Of a stretch of 64,000 nt of DNA, positions 52,733 through 62,052 are shown piece by piece. How positions within the stretch are numbered: the first letter of the stretch is position 1; each line of letters starts with the position of its first letter. Origin of the DNA: Hyphomicrobiales bacterium (lineage in GTDB: Bacteria > Pseudomonadota > Alphaproteobacteria > Rhizobiales > Xanthobacteraceae); contig JAKFVL010000001.1 of assembly GCA_021732215.1 (NCBI GenBank), positions 1 to 64,000 on the forward strand, read 5' to 3'. The translations under genes were made by a program, and so were the position numbers. Under the pieces are notes generated by a model, which was given only the letters and a program-made list of their open reading frames with translations, ran no database searches and was not told the DNA's origin.

Positions 52733-54682
52733 TCACACCACAATCACGTCCGCAGCCACCGGCTCGGCATAAAGCTGTTCGACCAGCGCCCCGCGGCGCT
52801 CAAGCCCAGCACGCTGGTTGATGTAACCCTTGTCGGTCAATTCGTTGCCATCGATCGATGGCGGATCGGCCATCAGGATCGCCCGCGAAATGCGCAGGCT
52901 GCTGGCGCCGCCGCTCGCCTTGTTATGGGCGCGCAAACCTTCGCGCAGATGCTCGACGATCCTGGGATGCTTGACCACCTGCTCCGGCGTCGCATTCGGA
53001 TCGCCGATGACCTGGCGGCAGGCATCGACATTCGGCCATACCAGCAAACCGACGAACGGGCGATCCTGCCCGGCGACCAGCGCATCGTGAACGATCGGCG
53101 ACGCCGCGGCGATCGCGTCGGTGCGCAACGATCCGACATGCACGAAAGTGCCTGTGGTGAGCTTGAAGTCCTCGACCACGCGACCGGCAAAGATCAAACC
53201 CTTGGCCGGATCTTGCGGATCGACGAAGATGCCCGCATCGCCGATGCAATAGAACCCTTCCTCGTCGAAAGCCTTCGCGGTCAGCTCGGGTTGTCCGTAG
53301 TAACCCGGCGTGACGTTAATGCCACGAATCCGCATCTCATAGCGATCGCCGCACGGCACGCATTTGAGTTCGACGCCGGGAAACGGCAGACCAATAAGGC
53401 CGACGCGCTCGGTGTCCCAGTAGGTCCCGGTCGAGGTCGGCGCGGTCTCGGTCGAACCCCACCCGGTGTAAAACACGATGCGCTCGCCGGTCGCCTTCAC
53501 TGCCAGCGCCTGCATGCGGTCGTAAAGGTCGTCAGGCAGCCGCGCACCGCCGTAGGCCAGCAGATTCAGATTTCTGAAGAAGTTGCGGCAAAGCGCGTCG
53601 TCCTTCTCCATCACCGCGGCCAGCGCCGCAAAACCGGCGGGAACGTTGGCGTAATAGGTCGGAGAAATTTCGCGCAGGTTGCGAATGGTTTCGTCGAACA
53701 TGCCGGGTACGGGGCGTCCGTCGTCGATATAAAGCGTCGAGCCTTCGATCAGCACCGGATTGAACAGCGCATTGCCGCCCATGGTGTGATTCCACGGCAT
53801 CCAATCCATGAAAACGCCGGAAGCATCTGGATCGCGCGGCCGTGTCTGCATCATCATCGCCGCATTGGCGCACATCATCCTCTGCGTATTGATGACAGCC
53901 TTCGGCATTCCGGTAGAGCCTGACGTGAACAGAAGTTTCCCGACCGTCTCAGGCGTGATCTTCGCAGTCGATTCGTCGACCGCTTTCGTCACCGGCGTCG
54001 CAGCCATATCGGCATAGGCAACGCTTTTTACGCCGGCGGGCGGACGGACGACATGGACCACCACCACGTCCTTCAGATCGAGCGAAGCCAGCGCCTTCTC
54101 GAAGGTCGGCCCGTCTTGCACCATGACGATGCCGGGTTTGATTAGGTTAAAGATGTATTTGAGCTTGGCGTGATCCTGGCTCATCAGCGAGTAGGCCGGC
54201 GAGATCGGCGCGGCGGGAATGCGCGCCTGCATTGCCGCCTGCGTCATCAGCGCATGCTCGATGGAATTGCCGCTCAGGATCGCGAGCGGCCGGTCAGGTG
54301 GAATTTTGAGATCGATGATTGCCTGCGTCAACGCATCGACCGTGCGTTTGGCTTCGGCGAACGACACCTTGCGCCATTCGCGCTTCTCGCCCTGTCGCTG
54401 CGCCAGCCAGGTATGATCGGGGCGCCGTTTGGCCCATTTCGCAAGCGCCGCGGGTATCGATGACTCGTAGGCGTCGAGCGGAATGCGCGACTTGATGACG
54501 ATCACGCCATCGGCACGGCGCTCGACCGCGATGTCACGCGCCAGCCAGTGGATCTTCCGGAATGCGGGCTTCTCCAGCACCCTCGCTGTGTCTGCGTGCA
54601 CGCTTCGCTCCCGTTGATAAGCGCTTGGGCGTTTTTTGTTGCCTCTGATGAGGTCTGATTTTTTTGAAATGGCAACCGCCAT
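52733..54682 (-). CDS. feruloyl-CoA-synthase-like AMP-forming ligase
   Basis: 649 aa ANL-family ligase. P-loop KLLFTSGSTGMPKAVINTQR, then WMPWNHTMGGNALFNPVLIE, adenylate site YTGWGSTETAPTSTGTYWD, and a C-terminal part GRVVEDFKLTTGTFVHVGSL in which the usual Lys-containing hinge is replaced by this Fcs-type sequence. The pattern matches proteins annotated as feruloyl-CoA synthase in related bacteria, so a phenylpropenoic or other aryl acid is a reasonable substrate guess. ATG at 54682; the stop lies 31 bp before the acyl-CoA dehydrogenase start. Confidence 0.82.
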   Translation of the reverse strand: MAVAISKKSDLIRGNKKRPSAYQRERSVHADTARVLEKPAFRKIHWLARDIAVERRADGVIVIKSRIPLDAYESSIPAALAKWAKRRPDHTWLAQRQGEKREWRKVSFAEAKRTVDALTQAIIDLKIPPDRPLAILSGNSIEHALMTQAAMQARIPAAPISPAYSLMSQDHAKLKYIFNLIKPGIVMVQDGPTFEKALASLDLKDVVVVHVVRPPAGVKSVAYADMAATPVTKAVDESTAKITPETVGKLLFTSGSTGMPKAVINTQRMMCANAAMMMQTRPRDPDASGVFMDWMPWNHTMGGNALFNPVLIEGSTLYIDDGRPVPGMFDETIRNLREISPTYYANVPAGFAALAAVMEKDDALCRNFFRNLNLLAYGGARLPDDLYDRMQALAVKATGERIVFYTGWGSTETAPTSTGTYWDTERVGLIGLPFPGVELKCVPCGDRYEMRIRGINVTPGYYGQPELTAKAFDEEGFYCIGDAGIFVDPQDPAKGLIFAGRVVEDFKLTTGTFVHVGSLRTDAIAAASPIVHDALVAGQDRPFVGLLVWPNVDACRQVIGDPNATPEQVVKHPRIVEHLREGLRAHNKASGGASSLRISRAILMADPPSIDGNELTDKGYINQRAGLERRGALVEQLYAEPVAADVIVV

Positions 54683-54762
54683 CAGTCATTCCGATAGATC
54701 GACTTCCTCTTCCAGTCATACGCGAAGGTCATGGTCCCCGCCGACGCGAGGACCTGATTCAA

Positions 54763-55521
54763 CTAGCGTGGCGCCATGCGGATCGCGCCGTCCAGACGGA
54801 TGGTTTCGCCGTTGAGCATCGGGTTCTCGACGATTGCGACCGCGAGATTGGCGTATTCCGACGGATCGCCAAGACGGGCCGGATGCGGCACCTGCGCGCC
54901 GAGGCTCTTGCGTGCCTCTTCCGACAGACCCATCAGCAGCGGCGTCAGAAACAGGCCCGGCGCAATCGTCATCACGCGGATATTCATCGAGGCAAGATCG
55001 CGCGCCACCGGCAGCGTGAGACCGACGATACCACCCTTGGAGGCCGAGTAGGCCGCCTGACCGATCTGTCCGTCGAACGCCGCAACGCTGGCTGTGTTGA
55101 TGCAGACGCCACGCTCCTCGCCGATGGTCGGCGCATTCTGCATGCGCTCGGCAACAAGGCGGATACAATTGAAGGTGCCGATCAGATTGACGTTGATGAT
55201 GCGGGCGAAGTGATCGAGCGGATACGCGCCGTTCTTGCCTACGGTCTTCACCGCGCCGCCGATACCGGCGCAATTGACCAGCACGCGAACCACGCCATGC
55301 GCGGCTTCGGCCTTGGCGATCGCTTCCTTGACCGGAGCTTCCTGAGCCACATCGCCGATGCAAGCCACGCCCTTGATTTCGGCCGCAACTTCTTCGGCCT
55401 TGTCTTTTTGCATGTCGATCACGGCGACCTTGGCGCCCTTCGCGGCCATGGCGCGCGCGGTCGCGGCACCCAGACCCGAACCGCCGCCGGTGATCAGTAC
55501 GGAAACATCCTTGAGCTGCAT
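54763..55521 (-). CDS. SDR dehydrogenase, 3-hydroxyacyl-CoA dehydrogenase type 2-like
   Basis: Classical SDR, 252 aa: TGxxxGxG site [40 protein letters not shown] with the catalytic Ser, and [17 protein letters not shown] (Tyr-x3-Lys). The sequence style is that of HSD17B10/type-2 3-hydroxyacyl-CoA dehydrogenases, which fits the third step of beta-oxidation between the dehydrogenase pair and the thiolase in this cluster. It starts the leftward group SDR-ligase-ACAD-ACAD-nitroreductase. Confidence 0.88.
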   Translation of the reverse strand: MQLKDVSVLITGGGSGLGAATARAMAAKGAKVAVIDMQKDKAEEVAAEIKGVACIGDVAQEAPVKEAIAKAEAAHGVVRVLVNCAGIGGAVKTVGKNGAYPLDHFARIINVNLIGTFNCIRLVAERMQNAPTIGEERGVCINTASVAAFDGQIGQAAYSASKGGIVGLTLPVARDLASMNIRVMTIAPGLFLTPLLMGLSEEARKSLGAQVPHPARLGDPSEYANLAVAIVENPMLNGETIRLDGAIRMAPR

Positions 55522-55558
55522 GAAACTCCCCTTGGTTGCAGTTTCTAATTCGGCGCGT

Positions 55559-56248
55559 TTACGCCTTCACGATTTTTGGCGCCTTCGAGGCCACCTTCAC
55601 CATACCACCGAGAACCATGGCGGTCATATGATCGATATACTTGCGGCGCACTTCGTCGGTGACATCGCCGACGCCGATCGCGCGCGCCATCGCATTGCGG
55701 CCGTGAAACAGATGATCACAGGAGCCGATCAGGCTGGTGTAGAAAAGCACCGGATCGACTTTGCGAAACTCACCGGAGCCAACGCCTTCTTCCAGCAGCC
55801 GGCGCTGGAATTCGAACAGCGGCTTGATGAAAAAACGTGAAACTTCGTTCGCGGCTTTTGCATCACTCTCGTGGAGCAAGAGATGGATGAGCCGGTTCAG
55901 ATACGGAAACCGGTAATAGGCATTGATAATGCCAGCGATGTGGAGCTTGAGCTTCTCGGTCGCGGACATCGGCTGACTCAGCAGATACTCCAGATTGGCG
56001 ACTTCCGAGGCGGCATCGCGCTCCAGCAGCGCGAGCAGCAGCCCCTCCTTGTTACCGAAGTGGTATTTCACCAGCGCCGCGTTGACGCCTGATTTCTGGG
56101 CAAGATCGCTCAACGAGATTTCAAGCGAATTGCGCTCGATCATCAACGCGCTGGCCGCGATCAGAAGTTTTTCCGCTGTCGGATTGCGCGCCGGCGCAGT
56201 TCGCCGCGACAGACCCGAATTCATTCGCTGGTTCGCATTTGCACGCAT
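55559..56248 (-). CDS. TetR family transcriptional regulator
   Basis: 229 aa. The N-terminal HTH region is [30 protein letters not shown], here cited by its parts [20 protein letters not shown]; the rest is a helical ligand domain (TetR_C-like). Residue choice of start is open (56248 or 56224). It lies between the leftward SDR group and the rightward thiolase/ligase pair, so it probably represses one or both and responds to an acyl-CoA, as FadR/PaaR/FerR-type regulators do. No operator palindrome is obvious to me. Confidence 0.9.
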   Translation of the reverse strand: MRANANQRMNSGLSRRTAPARNPTAEKLLIAASALMIERNSLEISLSDLAQKSGVNAALVKYHFGNKEGLLLALLERDAASEVANLEYLLSQPMSATEKLKLHIAGIINAYYRFPYLNRLIHLLLHESDAKAANEVSRFFIKPLFEFQRRLLEEGVGSGEFRKVDPVLFYTSLIGSCDHLFHGRNAMARAIGVGDVTDEVRRKYIDHMTAMVLGGMVKVASKAPKIVKA

Positions 56249-56359
56249 GAAGATACCCGATGACCGCGCCTACTAACCTCATCGACACGTCCGGCTCAAG
56301 AGTTAATTGAGTGATTGACTAAGACAATCTCCGACATTTAAATCCGCGAGCTTTCTCGA

Positions 56360-56403
56360 GGCATGATCCGATCCGAAAGCCGGTTTCCTTTCGGGATCAT
56401 GCC
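56360..56403. repeat. short palindromic repeat, family A, copy 3
   Basis: GGCATGATCC (56360-56369) and GGATCATGCC (56394-56403) are perfect 10-bp arms; the core has CCGAAAGCCGGTTTCC. Third copy of the element seen at 6912 and 50242. It is in the divergent region between the TetR and thiolase genes, 29 bp before the thiolase start. Confidence 0.85.
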
Positions 56404-56432
56404 CAACAACAACCTGAACCCGGGAGGGATAC

Positions 56433-57605
56433 ATGGCCGAGGCCTACATCGTCGCCGCTGCACGCACCGCCGGAGGCCGCAAAGGCGGCCGGCTCAGCGG
56501 ATGGCATCCGGTCGATCTTGCAGCTTCCGTACTGGATTCGCTGGTGGATCGTCCCGGCATCGACCCCGCGCAGATCGAAGACGTAATTATGGGCTGCGTC
56601 ATGCAGGCCGGCGAGCAGTCCAACAACGTCGCCCGCAACGCGGTGATGGCCTCGAAGCTCCCCGAGAGCGTGCCCGGCACATCGATCGATCGCCAGTGCG
56701 GCTCGTCGCAGCAGGCACTGCACTTTGCGGCACAAGCCGTGATGTCCGGCACCATGGACGTCGTGATCGCCGCCGGCGTCGAGGGCATGACCCGCGTACC
56801 GATGGGGCTTGCCTCGTCGCTGCCCGCCAAGAACGGCTTCGGTCACTACAAGAGCCCGAACCTGGAAGAGAAGTATCCGAACATCCAGTTCAGCCAGTTC
56901 ACCGGCGCCGAAATGATGGCGGAGAAATACGGGCTCGATAAGGATGCACTCGACAGGTATTCGTATGAAAGCCATCAGCGCGCGATTGCGGCAACGCAAG
57001 CGGGCAAGTTCAAGGACGAAATCGTTCCGCTCAAGATCACACGGCAGGACGGCTCGACCGACACCCACACCATCGACGAGGGCATCCGCTTCGACGTCAC
57101 GCTCGACGGCATCCGCGGCGTCAAGCTGATCAACGAAGGCGGCCGCCTCACCGCCGCCAGTGCCAGCCAGATTTGCGACGGCGCGTCAGGCGTGCTGGTT
57201 GTGAACGAGAAAGGTCTCAAGCAGCTCGGCGTCAAACCAATGGCGCGCATCCACCAGATGACCCTGCTCGGCCATGATCCCGTCATCATGCTCGAAGCAC
57301 CGCTGCCTGCAACACAGCAGGCACTGAAGAAGGCCGGCATGTCGATCGACGACATCGATCTGTTCGAGGTCAACGAAGCCTTCGCCTCGGTGCCGACCGC
57401 GTGGCTCAAGACCACGGGCGCCGATCCTGCCAGGCTGAACGTTAACGGCGGCGCGATCGCGCTGGGCCATCCGCTTGGCGGCTCCGGGACCAAATTGATG
57501 ACGACACTTGTTTACGCGCTAAAGAACCAGAACAAGCGCTATGGTCTGCAGACCATGTGCGAAGGCGGCGGCATGGCCAACGTCACCATTGTCGAACGGT
57601 TGTAA
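56433..57605 (+). CDS. thiolase (acetyl-CoA C-acyltransferase)
   Basis: 390 aa; thiolytic cleavage of a 3-ketoacyl-CoA, the last step of a beta-oxidation round (or the reverse condensation). Nucleophile Cys in SIDRQCGSSQQALHFAA (about residue 90), His in NGGAIALGHPLGGSG, and the second catalytic Cys in TMCEGGGMANVTIVERL are all there. GGGAGG upstream of the ATG at 56433 gives a good ribosome site. It is transcribed together with the ligase 118 bp downstream. Confidence 0.95.
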   Translation: MAEAYIVAAARTAGGRKGGRLSGWHPVDLAASVLDSLVDRPGIDPAQIEDVIMGCVMQAGEQSNNVARNAVMASKLPESVPGTSIDRQCGSSQQALHFAAQAVMSGTMDVVIAAGVEGMTRVPMGLASSLPAKNGFGHYKSPNLEEKYPNIQFSQFTGAEMMAEKYGLDKDALDRYSYESHQRAIAATQAGKFKDEIVPLKITRQDGSTDTHTIDEGIRFDVTLDGIRGVKLINEGGRLTAASASQICDGASGVLVVNEKGLKQLGVKPMARIHQMTLLGHDPVIMLEAPLPATQQALKKAGMSIDDIDLFEVNEAFASVPTAWLKTTGADPARLNVNGGAIALGHPLGGSGTKLMTTLVYALKNQNKRYGLQTMCEGGGMANVTIVERL

Positions 57606-57612
57606 ATAAGAA

Positions 57613-57699
57613 CGTCATTGCGAGCGAAGCGAAGCAATCCAGGCCACGGGCCGTGATTCTGGATAGCTTCGTCGCGCAATCGCGCTCCTGGCAATGACG
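57613..57699. repeat. 87-bp palindromic repeat, family D
   Basis: CGTCATTGC (57613-57621) and GCAATGACG (57691-57699) close an imperfect palindrome with GAGCGAAGCGAAGCAATCCA on the left and GCTTCGTCGCGCAATCGCGC on the right. The same sequence type occurs in many alphaproteobacterial genomes. It fills the gap between thiolase and ligase. Confidence 0.8.
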
Positions 57700-57723
57700 G
57701 CACAATAGTCCGAGGAAACACCG

Positions 57724-59283
57724 ATGCATCCCACCCATCATGCCAAGACGCATCCCGACAAGACCGCCTACGTCATGGCGCGATCGGGCGATCGCATCAC
57801 CTATCGCGAACTCGACGCACGTTCCAATCAGGCAGCGCAACTCTTTCGCTCGCAGGGCTTGAAGCCGGGCGATCACATCGCGCTTCTGATGGAAAATTGC
57901 ATCGACTTCATGGTGGTGTGCTGGGCAGCACAACGCAGCGGGCTCTATTACACGGCGATCAGCCGCTACCTTACCGCCGACGAGATCGCCTACATCGTGC
58001 AGGATTGTGGCGCGAGGCTCGTGATCGGCACACCCAAGACGGCGGAGGTTCTCGGCTCGCTCGCAGCGAATGCCAGCGGCGCGACCGCCTATTACGTCAC
58101 CGGCAACGAAAGCATTCCGAACTTTAAATCCTGGGACAAGGCCGTGGCAACGCAGCCGACCTCGCCCGTTGCCGACGAGATCTCGGGCTACGACATGCTC
58201 TATTCGTCGGGCACCACGGGCCGCCCGAAGGGCATCAAGCGCGAATCCGAGAACAAGGGGATCGACGTTCCGAATCCGTTTCTTCAACTGCTGTGTCAGA
58301 AGATGTGCGGCATGACGAACGAGAGCATCTATCTGTCGCCGGCGCCGCTCTATCACGCGGCTCCACTGCGCTTCAACATGATGGTCGGCGTACTCGGCGG
58401 CACCTCGGTGATCATGGAATCGTTCGATGCGGAGGAATTCCTCAAGCTGGTCGAGACGCACAAGGTCACGCAGTCGCAACTCGTACCCACGATGTTCGTG
58501 CGCATGCTCAAACTGCCGGAGGACGTCCGCAAGCAATACGACGTATCCACGCTGAAGGGCGCGATTCATGCCGCAGCGCCCTGCCCGGTCGATGTGAAGG
58601 CGAAGATGATCGACTGGTGGGGACCTATCCTGATCGAATATTACGCCGGCTCCGAAGGAAACGGTGTCACCGTCTCCAGCTCGCAGCAATGGCTCGACCA
58701 TCGCGGCACGGTCGGCCGTGCCGTCGTGGGCTCGATCAAGATTCTGGACGAGGAGGACAACGAGCTGCCGGCGGGCCAGATCGGCACGGTCTATTTTGCC
58801 GATGCGCCCGTGTTCAGTTACCACAACGATCCGGACAAGACGAAGCGCGCCTACAATTCACGCGGCTGGTCCACGCTGGGCGATGTCGGATACCTCGACC
58901 GCGAAGGCTTTCTCTATTTGACCGACCGCAAGGCCTACATGATCATTTCCGGAGGCGTGAACATCTACCCGCAGGAAACCGAGGACGTGCTGATCGGACA
59001 CCCGAAGGTCGCCGACGTCGCCGTGTTCGGCGTGCCGAACGAGGAGATGGGTGAAGAGGTCAAGGCGGTGGTGCAGCCCTACGACATGGCGCAAGCCGGC
59101 AAGGCGTTCGAGGCGGAGTTGATCGCCTATTGCCGAAACGTGCTGTCGCCGATCAAGTGTCCGCGCAGCATCGACTTCGAGGCGGAACTGCCGCGCACCC
59201 CGACTGGCAAGCTGGTCAAACGCCATCTGCGCGATCGCTATTGGGACGAACACAAGAAACGCCAGGGCCTTCCCGCGGCGTGA
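57724..59283 (+). CDS. acyl-CoA synthetase, AMP-forming (FadD-like)
   Basis: 519 aa ANL ligase: P-loop YDMLYSSGTTGRPKGIKRES, adenylate motif EYYAGSEGNGVTVSSSQQW, GDVGYLDREGFLYLTDRKAY hinge region, and the C-terminal catalytic Lys context PRTPTGKLVKRHLRDRYW. Likely substrate is a medium or aryl carboxylic acid handled by the adjacent beta-oxidation genes. The ATG at 57724 follows the family start; it is probably co-transcribed with the thiolase. Confidence 0.9.
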   Translation: MHPTHHAKTHPDKTAYVMARSGDRITYRELDARSNQAAQLFRSQGLKPGDHIALLMENCIDFMVVCWAAQRSGLYYTAISRYLTADEIAYIVQDCGARLVIGTPKTAEVLGSLAANASGATAYYVTGNESIPNFKSWDKAVATQPTSPVADEISGYDMLYSSGTTGRPKGIKRESENKGIDVPNPFLQLLCQKMCGMTNESIYLSPAPLYHAAPLRFNMMVGVLGGTSVIMESFDAEEFLKLVETHKVTQSQLVPTMFVRMLKLPEDVRKQYDVSTLKGAIHAAAPCPVDVKAKMIDWWGPILIEYYAGSEGNGVTVSSSQQWLDHRGTVGRAVVGSIKILDEEDNELPAGQIGTVYFADAPVFSYHNDPDKTKRAYNSRGWSTLGDVGYLDREGFLYLTDRKAYMIISGGVNIYPQETEDVLIGHPKVADVAVFGVPNEEMGEEVKAVVQPYDMAQAGKAFEAELIAYCRNVLSPIKCPRSIDFEAELPRTPTGKLVKRHLRDRYWDEHKKRQGLPAA

Positions 59284-59506
59284 CGCTGCAGTGCAATGCG
59301 CGGATATTCGTTCTCCATTCCCGAAAAGGGCCGGTTCCTTCGGCAACCCTCGATGTCCGCTGTGGCGGATCAACGCAGAGTGCAATCTTGCGGCAACACT
59401 CTGGGTCCATCTGCGCTCTAGCGGCCAATCCAGATTTAATCGCTGGACAAAATAGCCTATAGACGGTGAGGGCGTGGCCTTGGGCACCACACAACGAAGG
59501 AACATC

Positions 59507-59734
59507 ATGCTGAAGATATTTGCATTGCTTACCCTGTTCACTGTCGCCTCGACCCACGCTTTCGCGCAGTCGCGTGGCACACCTGAACAAGAGAAAGCCT
59601 GCGGTGCCGACGTTTCGCGCTATTGCCGCGCGGTGATCAATGAAGGCGATTTCGTCATTCTCGCGTGCTTGCAGCAGAACCGGCCGAAAATCTCGAAGTC
59701 CTGCGACGCCATGTTGAAGAGCAACGGGCAATAA
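59507..59734 (+). CDS. small secreted cysteine-containing protein
   Basis: 75 aa. Signal peptide MLKIFALLTLFTVASTHAFA with cleavage at AFA-Q. The mature part has four Cys in KACGADVSRYCRAVI, ILACLQQNRPK and SKSCDAML, a spacing like the Cys-rich (GLG1-type) repeat of small bacterial periplasmic proteins; two disulfides are likely. AAGGA precedes the ATG at 59507. A terminator hairpin follows. Function unknown. Confidence 0.75.
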   Translation: MLKIFALLTLFTVASTHAFAQSRGTPEQEKACGADVSRYCRAVINEGDFVILACLQQNRPKISKSCDAMLKSNGQ

Positions 59735-59758
59735 TAGCGAAGGCCACCGGATCAACCA

Positions 59759-59787
59759 AAAAGCGGCCGCCTTGAGCGGCCGCTTTT
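59759..59787. terminator. rho-independent terminator
   Basis: AAAAGCGGCCGC-CTTGA-GCGGCCGCTTTT is a perfect 12-bp stem ending in T4, between the convergent small Cys protein and hpnO genes. It is usable in both directions. Confidence 0.9.
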
Positions 59788-59812
59788 CATTGGTTGTGAG
59801 GGTGCCGACGAC

Positions 59813-61204
59813 TCAGGCCGACTTGCGGACGGCGTTATCCATCAGCGTCTTGCCGAGCGACCAAACCGCACCGGGAACGCGGTGCGAGGCGGCAATCACT
59901 TCGTCAAACGACTTCTCGATCCAGACGCAGTCCTGATCGTCGATCACGAGCGGCGGTAGCAGCTTGATGGTGTGACTGCCGTGGCCGGCGACCTGCGTCA
60001 GGATCTTGTGATCCTTGAACAGCGGAATGGTGATGAGCTGGCAGAACAGTCCCTTGCTCGCAGTTTCAAGCAGATTCCACGATGCCTTCAGACCAAGCGA
60101 CTTCGGGGGACCGAACTCGATGCCAATCATCAACCCCTTGCCACGGACCTCTTTCACGAGTTCGTGTTTCGGCACCAGATTGTTCAGCGCAAGACGAATT
60201 TGCGCGCCGCGCCGGGCGGCATTCTCAACCAGCCGTTCTGACTTCATCACTTCGAGCGTGGCGATGCCCGCCGCCATGGCGAGATCGTTCTTGGCAAACG
60301 TCGAACCATGAACCACGGCGCGGTCCATGCGGTCGAAAATCTTGTCGAATACATGCTTGCGGGTCAGCACAGCACCGACCGGGACATGCCCTCCCGACAG
60401 CGCCTTGGCGAGCAGCACCATGTCGGGCTCGACGTTCCAGTGTTCGACCGCGAGAAAGCGCCCGGTCCGGCCGATGCCGGTCTGGATTTCGTCGGCAACG
60501 AGCAGCGTTCCATATTTTTTGCAGAGCGCGGCAGCTCCCGGCAGGTAGTCGTCGCTCGGGATGTTGACGCCCTTGCCCTGGATCGGCTCGACGATAAACG
60601 CCGCAACGTTGCGCGACGACAGCGCCTGCTCGAGCGCGGCGAGATCGTTGAACGGCACGGCGGTGCAGCCTGGCAGCAGCGGCTCGAAGCCGCCGCGAAA
60701 ATTCGAATCATCGGTGAGCGACAGCGCGCCGTAGGTCAGACCGTGATAGGATTTTGTGCAGTGGACGATCCCCGATCGGCCGGTGGCATTCCGGGCGAAT
60801 TTGATCGCGGCTTCCACAGATTCTGCACCTGAATTGGCGAAGAACACCTTGTCGAGATAAGGCATATGAGCAAGGAGGTGCTCCGCAAGCACACCCGCCA
60901 AAGTCGAGACGTCCATCTGCACCAAATTGGGCAAATTGCTGTCGAGAACGCTCTTCAGGGCGTCGCGCAGCGTCGGATGATTGCGCCCGATGGCGAAAAC
61001 CCCGAAACCGCTCAAAAGATCCAGATAGCGGGCCCCGTCGCGGTCAAAAAGGTACTGTCCCTCGCCCCGCTGGAACCCAACATCGTATCCGATTGTTTTG
61101 AGGACGCGGACAAGCTGTTCGTTCAGGTGCTGCACATGCATGACGCTGCGCTGGGACTGCCTGTCCACAAACATCTCGGAAACGTCAAGATTCGGATATA
61201 CCAT
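59813..61204 (-). CDS. hpnO: class III aminotransferase, hopanoid HpnO-like
   Basis: PLP enzyme of 463 aa with the fold of acetylornithine/ornithine aminotransferases: FFANSGAESVEAAIKFARN, SYHGLTYGALSLTDD, VADEIQTGIGRTGRF with the PLP Asp, and the Lys in LLAKALSGGHVPVGAV. The assignment to HpnO (which makes 35-aminobacteriohopanetriol) rests on sequence style plus its neighbour two genes away, hpnN; a general aminotransferase cannot be excluded from this protein alone. ATG at 61204 is taken. It diverges from the DUF2147 gene. Confidence 0.8.
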   Translation of the reverse strand: MVYPNLDVSEMFVDRQSQRSVMHVQHLNEQLVRVLKTIGYDVGFQRGEGQYLFDRDGARYLDLLSGFGVFAIGRNHPTLRDALKSVLDSNLPNLVQMDVSTLAGVLAEHLLAHMPYLDKVFFANSGAESVEAAIKFARNATGRSGIVHCTKSYHGLTYGALSLTDDSNFRGGFEPLLPGCTAVPFNDLAALEQALSSRNVAAFIVEPIQGKGVNIPSDDYLPGAAALCKKYGTLLVADEIQTGIGRTGRFLAVEHWNVEPDMVLLAKALSGGHVPVGAVLTRKHVFDKIFDRMDRAVVHGSTFAKNDLAMAAGIATLEVMKSERLVENAARRGAQIRLALNNLVPKHELVKEVRGKGLMIGIEFGPPKSLGLKASWNLLETASKGLFCQLITIPLFKDHKILTQVAGHGSHTIKLLPPLVIDDQDCVWIEKSFDEVIAASHRVPGAVWSLGKTLMDNAVRKSA

Positions 61205-61317
61205 TGGCTACATACTTCGCTTCGTTGGTGAGCAGTCAACTCAAAATCAACATTGCGGCGTTTTGACCTGAAAACGATTACAGGTCGAATATCATGTTGC
61301 AGCGCCTAAGAGGTTTC

Positions 61318-61953
61318 ATGCGCACGATTGTCTATACCGGATTGATTCTCGCAGCGACAGCAGGGTCAGCACTCGCTACGGATCCCAATGGCGATTGGCT
61401 GGTTGAGGACGGATTAGCCCAGATACGTATCGTCGATTGCGCCAATAGCAAATGGGGCGTTGTGGCTTGGGAGAAAAAGCCCGGCGGTCTCGACAAGGAC
61501 AATCCCGACGCAAGCAAGCGAAGCCGGCCTACGCTCGGCATGCCCACCCTGCTCAATATGAAGAAAAAAGCCGGTGCTGAGGAGTGGGAAGGATCGGTCT
61601 ACAACGCTCAGGACGGCAAAACATACGCCTCGACGATCAAGCTGCTGTCCCCCGACAAACTGGAAATCAAAGGATGCGTGCTCGGTTTTCTATGCGGCGG
61701 CCAGACTTGGACGCGCGTGCCGGAACCGGCCCTTCCTCCCGGAACGCCAAAGGCCGGGCCAGCCGGACAGCAAAAAACAACGGCACCGGCGCCGAAAGCC
61801 AACACGATGGCGCCGAGCACGCCGGTAGCCGGTGGAGCCAAGACCTCCACGGCGTCAAAAGCCGGCGCGCCGGCTGCCAATCCTCTTGATGACATTTGCG
61901 CCATTCCGGAAATCGCAAAGGCCACCGGCACCACCGGCAGGGCAGTCAACTAA
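61318..61953 (+). CDS. exported DUF2147-domain protein
   Basis: About 211 aa from the ATG at 61318; 61294 is an in-frame alternative. Signal peptide (IVYTGLILAATAGSALA), then a DUF2147 domain (DPNGDWLVEDGLAQIRIVDC, later LEIKGCVLGFLCGGQTWTRV). A Pro/Ala/Thr-rich low-complexity stretch follows (~135-180), then a short conserved-looking end with one Cys (LDDICAIPEIAKATG). Periplasmic location is likely. It sits between hpnO and hpnN, so an envelope role linked to hopanoids is possible, but it is only inferred from position. Confidence 0.75.
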   Translation: MRTIVYTGLILAATAGSALATDPNGDWLVEDGLAQIRIVDCANSKWGVVAWEKKPGGLDKDNPDASKRSRPTLGMPTLLNMKKKAGAEEWEGSVYNAQDGKTYASTIKLLSPDKLEIKGCVLGFLCGGQTWTRVPEPALPPGTPKAGPAGQQKTTAPAPKANTMAPSTPVAGGAKTSTASKAGAPAANPLDDICAIPEIAKATGTTGRAVN

Positions 61954-61993
61954 CCCCTGGAATCCGGTGGCTAGCATGCTCTTGTAAAACGCA

Positions 61994-62015
61994 GAGCCGC
62001 AGTTACCTGCGGCTC
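61994..62015. terminator. probable bidirectional terminator
   Basis: GAGCCGCAG-TTAC-CTGCGGCTC, a perfect 9-bp stem followed by CTTTGT, lies between the convergent DUF2147 and hpnN genes, 41 bp after the DUF2147 stop. Confidence 0.7.
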
Positions 62016-62052
62016 CTTTGTCCAGCCAGATCACAGGCGGCGGAGCAGGTCT

